Assembly: GCF_040536835.1 (NCBI RefSeq)
Contig: NZ_CP159578.1
Location: 62,001 to 126,000 of the forward strand
DNA from: Salinicola endophyticus
Lineage (GTDB): Bacteria > Pseudomonadota > Gammaproteobacteria > Pseudomonadales > Halomonadaceae
Length of the DNA: 64,000 nucleotides
Direction: 5' to 3'
Every line of letters begins with the position of its first letter. Within the stretch, counting starts at the first letter, position 1. A program made the translations under genes and the position numbers. Under the pieces are notes generated by a model that worked only from the letters and a program-made list of their open reading frames with translations, was not told where the DNA came from and searched no databases. Below, piece by piece: positions 1 through 8,860 of this stretch.

Positions 1-462
1 GACGCCGGCGTCGCGCAGCAGCCGTTTGGCCACGTCCTTATCCATGCCCACGGCGGAGCCGAGCACGCCGGAGCCGACGAACGGTAGGTTGGCCATACGC
101 AGCAGTCCCTGCAGCGAGCCATCCTCGCCCAAGGTGCCGTGGACGATGGGAAAGATCACATCGAGCTGGTCGAGGATCTGGCGCGCGTCGTCGGCGGCGA
201 TCAGCTGTGAGCTGGGGCGGCCCGGGACCAGGGCGAGATCGCCCGCCGAGGGATTGAGCGCGATACGCCGCGGATCGTCGGCGTGGTGCAGGAAGTCATC
301 GGCCGCATTGAGATGCCACTGGCCCTGCTTGTCGATACCGATGACGCTGACCGCGAAGTGCTCGCGGTCCAGCGCGTCGACGATGTTCTTCGCCGACTGC
401 AGAGAGACTTCGTGCTCCGCCGACTTGCCGCCGCAGATCACTCCGACCCGAATTTTGCTCAT
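1..462 (-). CDS. ddl: D-alanine--D-alanine ligase, N-terminal part (runs off window start)
   Basis: The 154 visible residues are the N-terminal domain of a D-Ala-D-Ala ligase, the cytosolic ATP-grasp enzyme that makes the dipeptide for peptidoglycan precursors. The early motif [10 protein letters not shown] (residues 11-20), [14 protein letters not shown] (near 110) and [13 protein letters not shown] (near 135) are characteristic of the long DdlA-type form. The start ATG at 462-460 gives the standard N-terminus [12 protein letters not shown]. The rest of the ATP-grasp fold lies outside the window. It lies 117 bp downstream of the epimerase gene on the same strand, so it may be read with the LPS operon or have its own promoter in that gap. 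Confidence 0.93.
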   Translation of the reverse strand, partial: MSKIRVGVICGGKSAEHEVSLQSAKNIVDALDREHFAVSVIGIDKQGQWHLNAADDFLHHADDPRRIALNPSAGDLALVPGRPSSQLIAADDARQILDQLDVIFPIVHGTLGEDGSLQGLLRMANLPFVGSGVLGSAVGMDKDVAKRLLRDAGV

Positions 463-579
463 GCCACCGCTCCGCTGATAGATCTGGTGAGCGCCTGGGG
501 CGCCATCCTGCGCGCCATGATGCCACGTCGTCGGCCTTTGCGCTGCCCGGGCTGGCCATGGCCGCGGTGCCTGATGATG

Positions 580-1575
580 TCAGACGCGATAGAAGCGCCG
601 ATACCAGTCGACGAAGCGTGCCACGCCTTCCTCCACGCCGATTCGGGGGCGATAGCCGGTGGCGGCGAAGAAGGCCTCGGTATCCGCCCAGGTGCGCGGC
701 ACGTCGCCCGGCTGCATTGGCTGGAAGTCGCAGCGTGCCTGGCGTCCGGTCGCCTTCTCGAGGGCGTGAATGAAGTCCATCAGCGCCACCGGGCTGCCAT
801 GGCCGATATTGTAGAGCGCGTAGGGCGGGCGCTGGCTGCCGGGGTCGGCATCGAGACTGCCTGCCAGCGGGATCACCTCGAGAATGCGCGTCACCCCGGC
901 CACGATGTCGTCGATATAGGTGAAGTCACGCTGCATGTCACCATGGTTGAAGACCTGAATCGGTTCGCCCGCCAGCAGCGCCCGGGTGAACTTGAACGGC
1001 GCCATGTCGGGTCGCCCCCAGGGGCCGTAGACGGTGAAGAAACGCAGCCCCGTCACCGGTAGACGATGCAGGTGGGCATAGGTATAGGCCATCAGCTCGT
1101 TGGCTTTCTTGGTGGCCGCGTAGAGACTGATCGGCTGATCGACGTTGTCCTGGGTCGAGAACGGCACCTTGGGGTTCATGCCGTAGACCGAGCTGGAGGA
1201 GGCGTAGACCAGATGCTCGATGGCGTGATGCGCGCAGCACTCGAGCACGTTGAGATGGCCGCTGATGTTGCTGTCGGTGTAGGCGTGGGGGTTCTCGAGC
1301 GAATAGCGCACGCCGGCCTGGGCGGCCAGGTGAATCACCCGGGTGAAGCGTTCGCGCGCGAACAGCGCCTGCATGCCGTCGCGATCGGTCAGATCACAGG
1401 CAACGAAACGCACGTTGGCATAGGATTCGAGATCGGCGAGGCGGGCGTGCTTGAGCGCCACGTCGTAGTAGTCGTTGAGATTGTCGATACCGACGATCTC
1501 GATCCCGCGCGGGGCCAACTGCTTTGCCACAGCGTGGCCGATGAAACCGGCCATGCCGGTGATGAGTAGTTTCAT
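580..1575 (-). CDS. NAD-dependent epimerase, UDP-glucuronate 4-epimerase type
   Basis: A 331-residue extended short-chain dehydrogenase/reductase. It has the N-terminal Rossmann motif TGMAGFIG (residues 6-13), Ser cluster YASSSSVYG (124-132) and the catalytic YxxxK pair Y152/K156. The sequence between (NLNDYYDVALK, AAQAGVRYSLENPHAY, GPWGRPDMAPFKF) matches the CapI/LspL group, which converts UDP-glucuronate to UDP-galacturonate. A longer in-frame start exists at 1641, but MKLLITGMAGFIG at 1575 is the family N-terminus. It lies 81 bp after a GT4 gene in the LPS operon, so it probably supplies a uronic acid for the LPS core. Exact substrate is inferred from the family. Confidence 0.87.
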   Translation of the reverse strand: MKLLITGMAGFIGHAVAKQLAPRGIEIVGIDNLNDYYDVALKHARLADLESYANVRFVACDLTDRDGMQALFARERFTRVIHLAAQAGVRYSLENPHAYTDSNISGHLNVLECCAHHAIEHLVYASSSSVYGMNPKVPFSTQDNVDQPISLYAATKKANELMAYTYAHLHRLPVTGLRFFTVYGPWGRPDMAPFKFTRALLAGEPIQVFNHGDMQRDFTYIDDIVAGVTRILEVIPLAGSLDADPGSQRPPYALYNIGHGSPVALMDFIHALEKATGRQARCDFQPMQPGDVPRTWADTEAFFAATGYRPRIGVEEGVARFVDWYRRFYRV

Positions 1576-1656
1576 GGTGTCGTCTTTGGTGCCGGCCGCT
1601 CGCTTATGAGTGGGTAGCAGGGCGCGGTTGTGGTTTATCACGCCCTGTGCGTGACG

Positions 1657-2730
1657 TTAGACGTCGGGTGAAAGCTGCCTGCGCTCGTCGAGGATACTAC
1701 GGTAGCAAGCCAGGTAGGACGCCCCCATGGCCGCGGGTGTGAAGGCCGCCAAACGCGCACGGGCGGCCGTGGCCAGCGCCCGGCGGCGTGACGGATCGTC
1801 GAGCAGCTGCGCCAGCGCTGCGCTCAGGGCGGCGCCATCGGCGGGCGGCACCAACACGCCGCTGACCCCATCCTCGATCAGATCCGGGATGCCGTCGACC
1901 CGGCTGGCCACGATGGGTACACCATGATCCATGGCGTCGAGCAGCGTCGAGCCCAGCCCCTCGTTGCGCGAGGGGAAGGCGAATAGCGTCATGATCTCGA
2001 GATAGTCGCCGACGTTGGGCTGAAAACCTTCCCAGATCACGTTGCCGAGATCCCGACTTTCGGCCGCGAGCGCTTCAGCATCTTCGCCCTCGCCGAGCAG
2101 CAGGAAGCGCACTTCGGGGTGGCTCTCGCGCAGACGGCGGGCGGCATCGAGCAGGACCCGCTGGCCCTTGTGGCGGTCGACCAGCGCGCCGATGTGGCCG
2201 ATAACCGGATGGCCGGCGAAACGCTGGCGCAGCGCCGCCACCTTCGCCGGGTCGCTGGGCTGACCGGAAAGCACGCTGGGGATACGCTCGACCGGGCACC
2301 AGGCGCGCTGACGCAGATGGGTCTCGATCACCGAGGAGATCGCCACGGCGCGGGCTGCAGCACCATAGGTCAGGCGGTTGAAGGGCTTGTCCTTGACCGG
2401 CTGGGGCACGCGCCGGGTGAGCAGATAAGGGGTACCGCGCAGGCGCCGCTCGAGCCAGGCCCAGTGCACTGCCTTGGCCTCGTGGGCGTGGACCAGACTG
2501 GGGCGCGGCGCACGCAGGTGTCCGGCCAGGGCGTGATCGGCATCGATCAACTGCACCTCCGGGGTGATCAGCTGGTTACGCAGCGGTGAATCGCGCCGGC
2601 ATACCAGGCTCTGGGTGATGCCCTGGCCGAGCTGTGCCAGCGCCTCGATCAGCAGCAGTGTCTGACGCTCGCCGCCACGGAAGCCGCGGGCGAGATTGAC
2701 GTGGCGGACATGCAGAGGAGCAGCCGACAT
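1657..2730 (-). CDS. GT4 family glycosyltransferase (LPS core)
   Basis: A 357-residue GT-B enzyme, probably cytosolic or peripherally membrane-bound. N-terminal acceptor domain begins HVRHVNLARGFRGGERQT. The C-terminal donor domain carries the EX7E-type segment NEGLGSTLLDAMDHGVPIV and DGIPDLIEDGVSGVLVPP, typical of glycosyltransferase family 4. The start MSAAPLHVRH at 2730 was chosen because an in-frame extension to 2910 would overlap the preceding GT2 gene; here the GT2 stop is only 4 bases upstream, implying translational coupling. It sits between a WaaE-like GT2 and an epimerase, so it likely adds a sugar to the lipopolysaccharide core. Donor and acceptor cannot be read from sequence. Confidence 0.85.
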   Translation of the reverse strand: MSAAPLHVRHVNLARGFRGGERQTLLLIEALAQLGQGITQSLVCRRDSPLRNQLITPEVQLIDADHALAGHLRAPRPSLVHAHEAKAVHWAWLERRLRGTPYLLTRRVPQPVKDKPFNRLTYGAAARAVAISSVIETHLRQRAWCPVERIPSVLSGQPSDPAKVAALRQRFAGHPVIGHIGALVDRHKGQRVLLDAARRLRESHPEVRFLLLGEGEDAEALAAESRDLGNVIWEGFQPNVGDYLEIMTLFAFPSRNEGLGSTLLDAMDHGVPIVASRVDGIPDLIEDGVSGVLVPPADGAALSAALAQLLDDPSRRRALATAARARLAAFTPAAMGASYLACYRSILDERRQLSPDV

Positions 2731-2734
2731 GCGT

Positions 2735-3523
2735 TCACCACACCTTGTCGAAATCTTCGGCGTCGCGCACCCGGGCATCGCGCTGAAGTTCGAGCAGCTT
2801 GGCGTACTTGAGATAGGCGTTGACCGCCGCGGAGAGCGATACCGAGAGGCCGTCCAGCCCGCCCAGCATGCCGCCCTGGAACAGGTATTTGCGCATGAAG
2901 GCGTTGGCACCGTGCAGCGCCGGCGAGCCGGCGTTGGCGCGCTTGCCCTTCAGATACATGATCTTGGCGGCGCGGTTGGAGAAGCGCCCGCTGGCCTTGC
3001 CGAACAGCTCGCCCAGGTTGGCGAAGGAGTAGTGCTCGAGATCGGCATCGAGCCGGTGCGGCTGGCGTGCCTGCACCGAGGCGTGCTGACGCGAGTCGGA
3101 GAAGGCGCAGCGCTGGCGATCATAGAGTCGCAGGCAGTAGTCCGGGTACCAGCCGCAGCGCTTCACCCAGCGGCTGCCGATGAAGTTGCGCCGGCGCAGG
3201 GCGAAGGCGTCGTGCTGCGTGTTCTCGAGATCGAGTGCACCGATCGTGGCCACCGCCGCGTCGGTGAGACGCTCGTCGGCGTCCAGCGACAGCACCCAGC
3301 GATGGCTGGCGGCCGCCGGGCCGACGTTCTTCTGTGGGCCGTCACCCAGATAGGGCTGACTGATGACACGTGCGCCGCAGGCCTCGGCCAGGGCCACGGT
3401 GGCATCGCGAGAGCCGGAGTCGACCACGATCAGCTCCTGGCACACGCGTCCCAGCGAGGCCAGGCAGGCTTCGATGTTGTCCGCTTCGTTGAGCGTGATC
3501 ACCACGCCGCTGATATTAGCCAT
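2735..3523 (-). CDS. GT2 family glycosyltransferase, WaaE/KdtX-like
   Basis: A 262-residue family 2 glycosyltransferase. It opens with ISGVVITLNEADNIEACL, contains VVDSGSRD (34-40) and the metal-binding DAD at 81-83 (SLDADE), and further on RWVKRCGWYPDYCLRLY. That last signature is seen in the WaaE/KdtX LPS inner-core glucosyltransferases. The start at 3523 gives the canonical beta-strand immediately; longer in-frame starts run through low-quality Arg/Ser-rich sequence. It follows the yejM-like gene after 73 bp and is coupled to the downstream GT4 gene. Role inferred: transfer of a hexose to the heptose region of the core. Confidence 0.86.
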   Translation of the reverse strand: MANISGVVITLNEADNIEACLASLGRVCQELIVVDSGSRDATVALAEACGARVISQPYLGDGPQKNVGPAAASHRWVLSLDADERLTDAAVATIGALDLENTQHDAFALRRRNFIGSRWVKRCGWYPDYCLRLYDRQRCAFSDSRQHASVQARQPHRLDADLEHYSFANLGELFGKASGRFSNRAAKIMYLKGKRANAGSPALHGANAFMRKYLFQGGMLGGLDGLSVSLSAAVNAYLKYAKLLELQRDARVRDAEDFDKVW

Positions 3524-3596
3524 GGCTGTATCCTGAGTCGTCGATGGACGCGCGCCCTGGAGGGGCTTGGCGGCGTCCATTGTAGCTGCGCACGTC

Positions 3597-5438
3597 CTAG
3601 CGATAGAACTGACGGAAAGTCTGCATCGCCTGAAAAACCGCGGGCGAGAACTCGGCGCCGGGGATCGGGTCGAGGCGGTGGTCGAGAATCTGCCACTGGC
3701 CGGCACCGTCGATCACGGTGATCCGCGACGGCTCGATGATGCCGTAGTCCAGATAGCTGCTGGCCTGAACCCAGGGTTGATCGATACCCGGGGTGAGCAG
3801 GTCGACACCTTGGGCATAGTCGGAGAGCGGGTTGGTGCAGCCGAGGGCATGGCGCATCAGCATCGGCGCCACGTCGAGATGACTGGTCATGCCGTCGACC
3901 GTGCCGGGGTCGACGCCAGGGCCGTGCACGATCATCGGCACGTGGGTCTGGGGGGCGGCGAAGTTACTGTTGTGGCCCCAATAGTTCTTGCCGAAGTCGT
4001 TGAACGACTGGCCGTGATCGGCGGTGACCACCAGCAGAGTGTTGCCCCACTCGCCCTTGGCCTTGAGATCGTCGATCACCTCGCCGAGCAGGGTGTCGTC
4101 GTAGTGCACGGCATTGCGGTGGCGGTTGAAGTAAGGCGTCGGGTCGGTATCCGGCCCCAGTTTCAGGTAGTTCATATCCTGGATCGAGGGCTGGTAGGGC
4201 TGGGCTGCGTCTGCCGGCACGTCGTAGCCGTGAGGGGCGTCGTAGAACAGCATGCCGAACCACGGCTGCGTGTCTGACTGCTCCTGCTGCGACAGCCAGG
4301 CCAGCCAGTCGTCGGTCATCTGGCGGTCGCGCGCGGCAGGTGTCGGCCCCTCGGTGCGCAGACGCAGTGATTGGATCGAGGAGAAGATGGTGCGATCGAA
4401 GCCGATACCGTTGAGGCTGGCCGAGGCAAAGATACCCATGGCATAGCCCTGCTTCTGCATCTGCGTGATCAACAGCGCCGGGGTTTGGGTGTTGTCCAGA
4501 TAGGCGTAGTAGTTGCCGGTCAGGCCGTAGAACAGGCTCATGGTGCCGTTGCGGGTGGCGTTGCCGCCGCTGAAGTGGTCGAGATAGCGTCGGCCGCTGG
4601 CGTCGAGTGCGGCGTAGAGATTGGGCGTGTTCTCGGGGCCATATTCGTCGGCGCGCCAGGAGTCGATCAGCACCACCAGGACGTTGGGCGGTGAGTCTGC
4701 CTGGCAGCTCAACGGGTGCTTGGGCCAGTCGAGATTCTGCGCCTGCTTGCCGTCGATGTCGGCGCGCTCGGCGCGCGCCGCACGCGGGTCGAGCCAGCCA
4801 TGCTTCTCCATGAAGTCCTTGGCGGTGGCCGGGAACAGCAGCGGGTAGATGCCCACCTGCTGGGTGACGCTACGCATGTAGCGGGCATCCGCGATCAGGT
4901 GCACGACATGGCTGCCGATCAGTGTCAGCAGAATCACGCCGCAGATCAGGCCCTTGGGCAGGCGGCGCCCGCGATCGCCGATGATCACCCGGCGGGCGAG
5001 CCAGGCTTCCAGCGCCAGCGCCACCAAGACACAGGCACCGACCACCAACCAGGTCGAGGTGGTGAAGTCGAAGATCTCGCCGTTCTTGTCGTTCAAGAAC
5101 AGCGACACCATGAACAGATTCACGTGGAAGCGGTACTGGGCGTAGACCACCGTATCGAGCAGCAGCGCGCACAGTCCCAGCGCGCCCAGCAGTGTGGCCG
5201 GCAGCCATAGCCAGCGTGACCTGAGCACCAGCGCCAGCACGCCCAGCGGCAGCCAGCCGAGCAGCACCAGCATGCCGAAGTGTCCGATCCAGGTCAGGAC
5301 CAGATAGGCGATGCCCATGGCATTGTGCGGCAGCGCCAGATAGGGGGTGTAGCGCAGGGCGATCAGCCACACCAGCGGTAGCTGCAGCAGGGCGAAGACC
5401 AGCGTGGTACGCCAGCGGCGTCTCAGGGTGTCGTGCAT
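3597..5438 (-). CDS. yejM: YejM/PbgA/LapC-like inner-membrane sulfatase-fold protein
   Basis: A 613-residue protein with five predicted N-terminal transmembrane segments (first about 210 residues) and a periplasmic sulfatase/phosphoethanolamine-transferase fold (from PNVLVVLIDSWRADEYG near 250, with GGNATRNGTMSLFYG and VVTADHGQSFNDFG). This layout (DUF3413 plus sulfatase) is that of YejM. In enterobacteria YejM senses periplasmic LPS and controls LpxC stability through LapB. The gene begins 6 bases after kdkA, so the two are probably translationally coupled, linking LPS phosphorylation with LPS homeostasis. Whether it is catalytic is unknown; the E. coli protein is thought to be non-catalytic in its essential role. 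Confidence 0.85.
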   Translation of the reverse strand: MHDTLRRRWRTTLVFALLQLPLVWLIALRYTPYLALPHNAMGIAYLVLTWIGHFGMLVLLGWLPLGVLALVLRSRWLWLPATLLGALGLCALLLDTVVYAQYRFHVNLFMVSLFLNDKNGEIFDFTTSTWLVVGACVLVALALEAWLARRVIIGDRGRRLPKGLICGVILLTLIGSHVVHLIADARYMRSVTQQVGIYPLLFPATAKDFMEKHGWLDPRAARAERADIDGKQAQNLDWPKHPLSCQADSPPNVLVVLIDSWRADEYGPENTPNLYAALDASGRRYLDHFSGGNATRNGTMSLFYGLTGNYYAYLDNTQTPALLITQMQKQGYAMGIFASASLNGIGFDRTIFSSIQSLRLRTEGPTPAARDRQMTDDWLAWLSQQEQSDTQPWFGMLFYDAPHGYDVPADAAQPYQPSIQDMNYLKLGPDTDPTPYFNRHRNAVHYDDTLLGEVIDDLKAKGEWGNTLLVVTADHGQSFNDFGKNYWGHNSNFAAPQTHVPMIVHGPGVDPGTVDGMTSHLDVAPMLMRHALGCTNPLSDYAQGVDLLTPGIDQPWVQASSYLDYGIIEPSRITVIDGAGQWQILDHRLDPIPGAEFSPAVFQAMQTFRQFYR

Positions 5439-5444
5439 GGGACT

Positions 5445-6194
5445 CTAACCTTGATCAGAAGCGTCGGCGCCGTGATAGCCATCGAGTATGGCGGCGAAGA
5501 GGGCGCTGGCGTTCGCGGGGGAAAAGCGCGCCAGGGAACGTTCCAGGCGTGCTAGGTTGCGCTGCTGCCAGGCTCCGGCCGGGCGCAGGCGGCAGCGGTC
5601 GAAATCTATCATCCACACCTTGTTGCGACCTGAAGCCGGGTCGGTCGATATCAGCAGGTTACGCGCGTTGAGATCGACATGGTCGAGGCCAACGTCGTGG
5701 AAGCGCCGAATGACCCGCCCCACGTCATGCAGCAGCGCTGTCGCGTTCGGGTCCAGGCAGTCGGCCAGTGCGCGTGAGTGCGCCAGGCGCTGGGTCAGCA
5801 GGGCCGCACGGTAGCTGAGCCCCCGGTGGCAGACCAGCGCGGCCACCGGGGCCGGTACCGGCAGGCCACGCTCGTAGAGCGCCAGGGTCAGGCGCAGCTC
5901 GCGAAAGGCCCGGGTGCGCTCAAGGCCCTGCCAGAGGTAGCGCTGCTCGCTGAGGCGGGCGACCATGCCGCCACGCCGATAGGGGCGCAGCACCCAGGCC
6001 TGGTCTCCCACCTGCAGGAACTGACTCGCGCCGCGGCCGGGTGCCGAGCCCACCACTAGGCCCTTGGCACGCCACGCGGCGGGGCTCAGCCAATCCGGGC
6101 CTGGAGTTGGCAGCAGCGCATGATCGGGCTGAGCGAGGCGGGCCGGATCGTATAAGATGTGGGTGCCGCGGTGATGGTAGGTCGCAAGGGCCAT
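5445..6194 (-). CDS. kdkA: 3-deoxy-D-manno-octulosonic acid kinase
   Basis: A 249-residue KdkA-type kinase of the lipopolysaccharide kinase superfamily. It uses ATP to phosphorylate O-4 of the KDO residue on lipid IVA, as known in Haemophilus and related species. Visible motifs are RPYRRGG (70-76, N-lobe), the catalytic loop HVDLNARN (172-179, catalytic D174) and IDFDR (196-200, Mg-binding). Length is normal for the family. First gene of the leftward LPS operon; the yejM-like gene follows 6 bases later. Cytoplasmic, acting at the inner face of the inner membrane together with WaaA encoded at 11434-12717. Confidence 0.9.
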   Translation of the reverse strand: MALATYHHRGTHILYDPARLAQPDHALLPTPGPDWLSPAAWRAKGLVVGSAPGRGASQFLQVGDQAWVLRPYRRGGMVARLSEQRYLWQGLERTRAFRELRLTLALYERGLPVPAPVAALVCHRGLSYRAALLTQRLAHSRALADCLDPNATALLHDVGRVIRRFHDVGLDHVDLNARNLLISTDPASGRNKVWMIDFDRCRLRPAGAWQQRNLARLERSLARFSPANASALFAAILDGYHGADASDQG

Positions 6195-6392
6195 GGCCGG
6201 ATCCTGTTGGCGCCGCCATGTTCAGCCGGCGGTTTGACTGACGGCCAGGCGCCGTCCACTGTTCGCGCGGCATTGTACCCGTGCCGGAAGGCAAGCGCCT
6301 AGGCACGCTGCGTGGCCCGGCGCAGGCACCTGCCGCGCATAGCGCGGCACTCGACGCGCGTTGTTATCCGTTTTCATCCATGAGGAAGCCTC

Positions 6393-7520
6393 GTGACCCG
6401 CGATTCACACAAGCCCTTGGCGGTCATTGCCATTCGCCAGGTGGATAAGAGCACCGGCGCCAGTCGCAACGCCTTCGAGCAGGCGGTCGCCCTGGGGGGC
6501 CTGGGCTACCGCGTGGTCATTCTGGCCGAGCGTGGCCGCCCTGCGCTGGCCGAGCGCTTCGGTGCCGAGCTGGTTCGCCTATGGCGCTGGCCGCTGAAAG
6601 GGCCTTTCCGGCGCTTCTGGTTCAATCGCCGGGTGCAGGCCTGGTGTCGTCGTCAGCGTCCAGCGCTGCTGGTGAGCCACGGCGACGTCGAGACGCCGGA
6701 TACGGTCTACATGCACAACTGCGTGCACCTCGCCAGCCGCCTGATTCATGGGCGCGAGCTGCCAGCGGGGCACGAGGTCGCGGCGATCCATGATCACGTG
6801 CTCAGCGGCGGCCAGTTTCGCCAGGTGGCGGTCAACTCGCGCCTGATGGCGGAGGATTTTCAAACACGCTACGGCATCGACGCCGCCAAGATAGAGATCA
6901 GCTATCCGGGCTATGACCCCGAAGTGTTCAATGTCGAACGTGCGCGCGGAGATCGCCATGCCCGGCGCCAAGCGCTCGGCGCTGACGACGACACCTTCCT
7001 GATCGGCTTGATCACCTCCGGTAATTTCACCAAGCGCAACGTGGCGGGGTTCGTCGAGATGGCGACGGCGCTGACACAGCGACTGCCAGGACGCTGCCGC
7101 TTCCTGGTGGTGGGCAAGGACGATGCCGCTCCCTACCGCCAGCAGGCCGACACTGCCGGCATCGCCGACGCTTTCGAGTGGCGCTCGACGGTCAGTGATG
7201 TCGAGACCCTCTATGGCGCGCTGGATCTATTCGTGCTGCCGGCACATATCGAAGAGTTCGGCAGGGTCTCGCTCGAAGCGATGGCTTGCGGTACGCCGGT
7301 GCTGCTGTCGCGCACCACCGGCGCGGCCGAACTGCTCGAAGAGTCGCACTCCGATCTGATCTTCGATAGCCGAGATACTCAAGGCTGGGTGGCGCGCATT
7401 GAGCGGCTGATCGAGCAAGACGATCTCGACGCTCTAGGCGAGTCTCTGGCGCGGTTGGCGAGCGCGTACTCCTATCGCCGACAGACGGAAAAGCTGAAGC
7501 GTTCTTTTGCCTCACTATGA
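6393..7520 (+). CDS. GT4 family glycosyltransferase (LPS core)
   Basis: A 375-residue GT-B glycosyltransferase starting at a GTG preceded by a good ribosome binding site (GAGGAAG, 6 bases away). The N-terminal half has QVDKSTGASRNAFEQA and VYMHNCVHLASRL. The donor-binding C-terminal half has the EX7E motif in HIEEFGRVSLEAMACGTPVLLS, typical of WaaG/RfaG-like family 4 enzymes. It is transcribed divergently from kdkA across a 198-bp gap. Its stop codon overlaps the end of the next, opposing gene by 6 bases. Likely adds a core sugar; the specific linkage cannot be inferred. Confidence 0.84.
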   Translation: MTRDSHKPLAVIAIRQVDKSTGASRNAFEQAVALGGLGYRVVILAERGRPALAERFGAELVRLWRWPLKGPFRRFWFNRRVQAWCRRQRPALLVSHGDVETPDTVYMHNCVHLASRLIHGRELPAGHEVAAIHDHVLSGGQFRQVAVNSRLMAEDFQTRYGIDAAKIEISYPGYDPEVFNVERARGDRHARRQALGADDDTFLIGLITSGNFTKRNVAGFVEMATALTQRLPGRCRFLVVGKDDAAPYRQQADTAGIADAFEWRSTVSDVETLYGALDLFVLPAHIEEFGRVSLEAMACGTPVLLSRTTGAAELLEESHSDLIFDSRDTQGWVARIERLIEQDDLDALGESLARLASAYSYRRQTEKLKRSFASL

Positions 7521-8735
7521 GGAGGTTTTACGAGCCACTTGCCTGACGAAATCGACCAGTGTTTCTCCGTAGCGGTCGAGATCGAACTCTTGTTCTACCT
7601 GCTCGCGGGCTGCGAGGGCCATACGTTTGCGCAATGAGGGCGCGTGAGCCCAGCTCTCAAGTACCGCTGCGGCCTCCGCCGGCTCGAGGATGCCTGCATC
7701 GGCGAGACTGTCCGTGGTAGGGTCGTAGACATCGTTGGGCCCTTCTGCGCAGCGGGGGTCGTAATGCGCCAGGCTTTGACGAGAGCGACTGGGGCTCAAT
7801 ACTGCGCCATTGACATCATGACGCACCAGCTCCGGTAGACCATCTACATTGCCCACCAGAGTCGGCACGCCATGGGCCAAAGCCTCCTGAACCACGTTGC
7901 CAAAAGGCTCGCGCCAGGAGGGGCAAATAAAGGCGTCCAGAGACGCGTAGAACTGCGGCATGTCATCGACCAGCCCTAGGAAGCGCACGCTCTCTTCCAG
8001 TCCCCATTTGGATGTCCAGTGCTTGAGTACCGGCTCCAGTGGTCCATTACCCGCAATCCACAGCTCTGCCTCGGGGCAGCGCTGTTTGAGTTCGGCGAAG
8101 GTCTCCAGGGCAACCATTGGCGCTTTCAGCCCCGTCATCCGTCCCGCAAAACCGAGTCGAAAGCGATCGCCGGGATGGTCCGCTATCCGTGTCGGCAGGC
8201 TGATGGCGTTCTGCAATACCTGATGGGGGATATGCTCATCGAGTTGCCATTTGAGTTGCAGCATGCGCAGGCCAGCGTAGGAGTTGCATAAAACGCCGTT
8301 CAGTCGGGTGAGATAGCCTCTCAAGCCAGGTGCGTCCTGTGCTAGCCAGGCACTGCCGCGCTCGAAATGAATCAACGGGATAGTGCCGTCGAACGCCAAA
8401 GGATGATTGGCGATTTTATTCCAGACAACCACAGCGTCTAGTTCGAGACGGCGCATCATGTTCAACTGATAGCGCTTGCGCGTGCCTGGCATGAATTTGG
8501 GAATATGCCAACGACCGCCTTTGATGCTGTGCAGCCGTGATGGCCGATAGGCGGTATACGCGGGTTCGAGTAATGGATGCACGTCGTTGGTTTGTAGTAG
8601 AACATGATGGTCGTTCCGGGGCGCATGGCGCGTATAGAAGCGCGTAAAATAGCGCTCGACACCACCTAAGTTCCTCAGGCTGACCAAGTGGCCCATTCGA
8701 ATCGTGCTGGGATCAGAAAAGTCTTTTCCAGTCAT
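7515..8735 (-). CDS. GT4 family glycosyltransferase, compositionally atypical
   Basis: About 406 residues. GT-B fold with an acceptor-domain start IRMGHLVSLRNLGGVERY and the donor-domain motif WREPFGNVVQEALAHGVPT followed by NVDGLPELVRHDVNGAVLSP. This places it in glycosyltransferase family 4. It is convergent with the preceding gene (6-base 3' overlap) and divergent from the GT9 gene. Codon use is visibly less GC-biased than in the flanking genes, suggesting later acquisition, as is common for LPS core or O-antigen transferases. Start is uncertain: ATG at 8735 is used, a GTG at 8771 and an ATG at 8696 are alternatives, and none has a strong ribosome binding site. Confidence 0.78.
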   Translation of the reverse strand: MTGKDFSDPSTIRMGHLVSLRNLGGVERYFTRFYTRHAPRNDHHVLLQTNDVHPLLEPAYTAYRPSRLHSIKGGRWHIPKFMPGTRKRYQLNMMRRLELDAVVVWNKIANHPLAFDGTIPLIHFERGSAWLAQDAPGLRGYLTRLNGVLCNSYAGLRMLQLKWQLDEHIPHQVLQNAISLPTRIADHPGDRFRLGFAGRMTGLKAPMVALETFAELKQRCPEAELWIAGNGPLEPVLKHWTSKWGLEESVRFLGLVDDMPQFYASLDAFICPSWREPFGNVVQEALAHGVPTLVGNVDGLPELVRHDVNGAVLSPSRSRQSLAHYDPRCAEGPNDVYDPTTDSLADAGILEPAEAAAVLESWAHAPSLRKRMALAAREQVEQEFDLDRYGETLVDFVRQVARKTSS

Positions 8736-8860
8736 AGGCCTTGTCTCTCGAAAGCTGTCATGAGGTGTCACTATAACGCTTGTTCTTCTGACCGCGGATC
8801 ATCCTCTTGCAACATCCGTTAGAATGAACGCTTTAAGCTAGTGGGAAGTCGGTCGACCTC

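Noticed and set aside
1576..1641. 22-codon N-terminal extension of the epimerase
   Set aside because: The Rossmann motif must begin close to the N-terminus in this family, as it does from ATG 1575.
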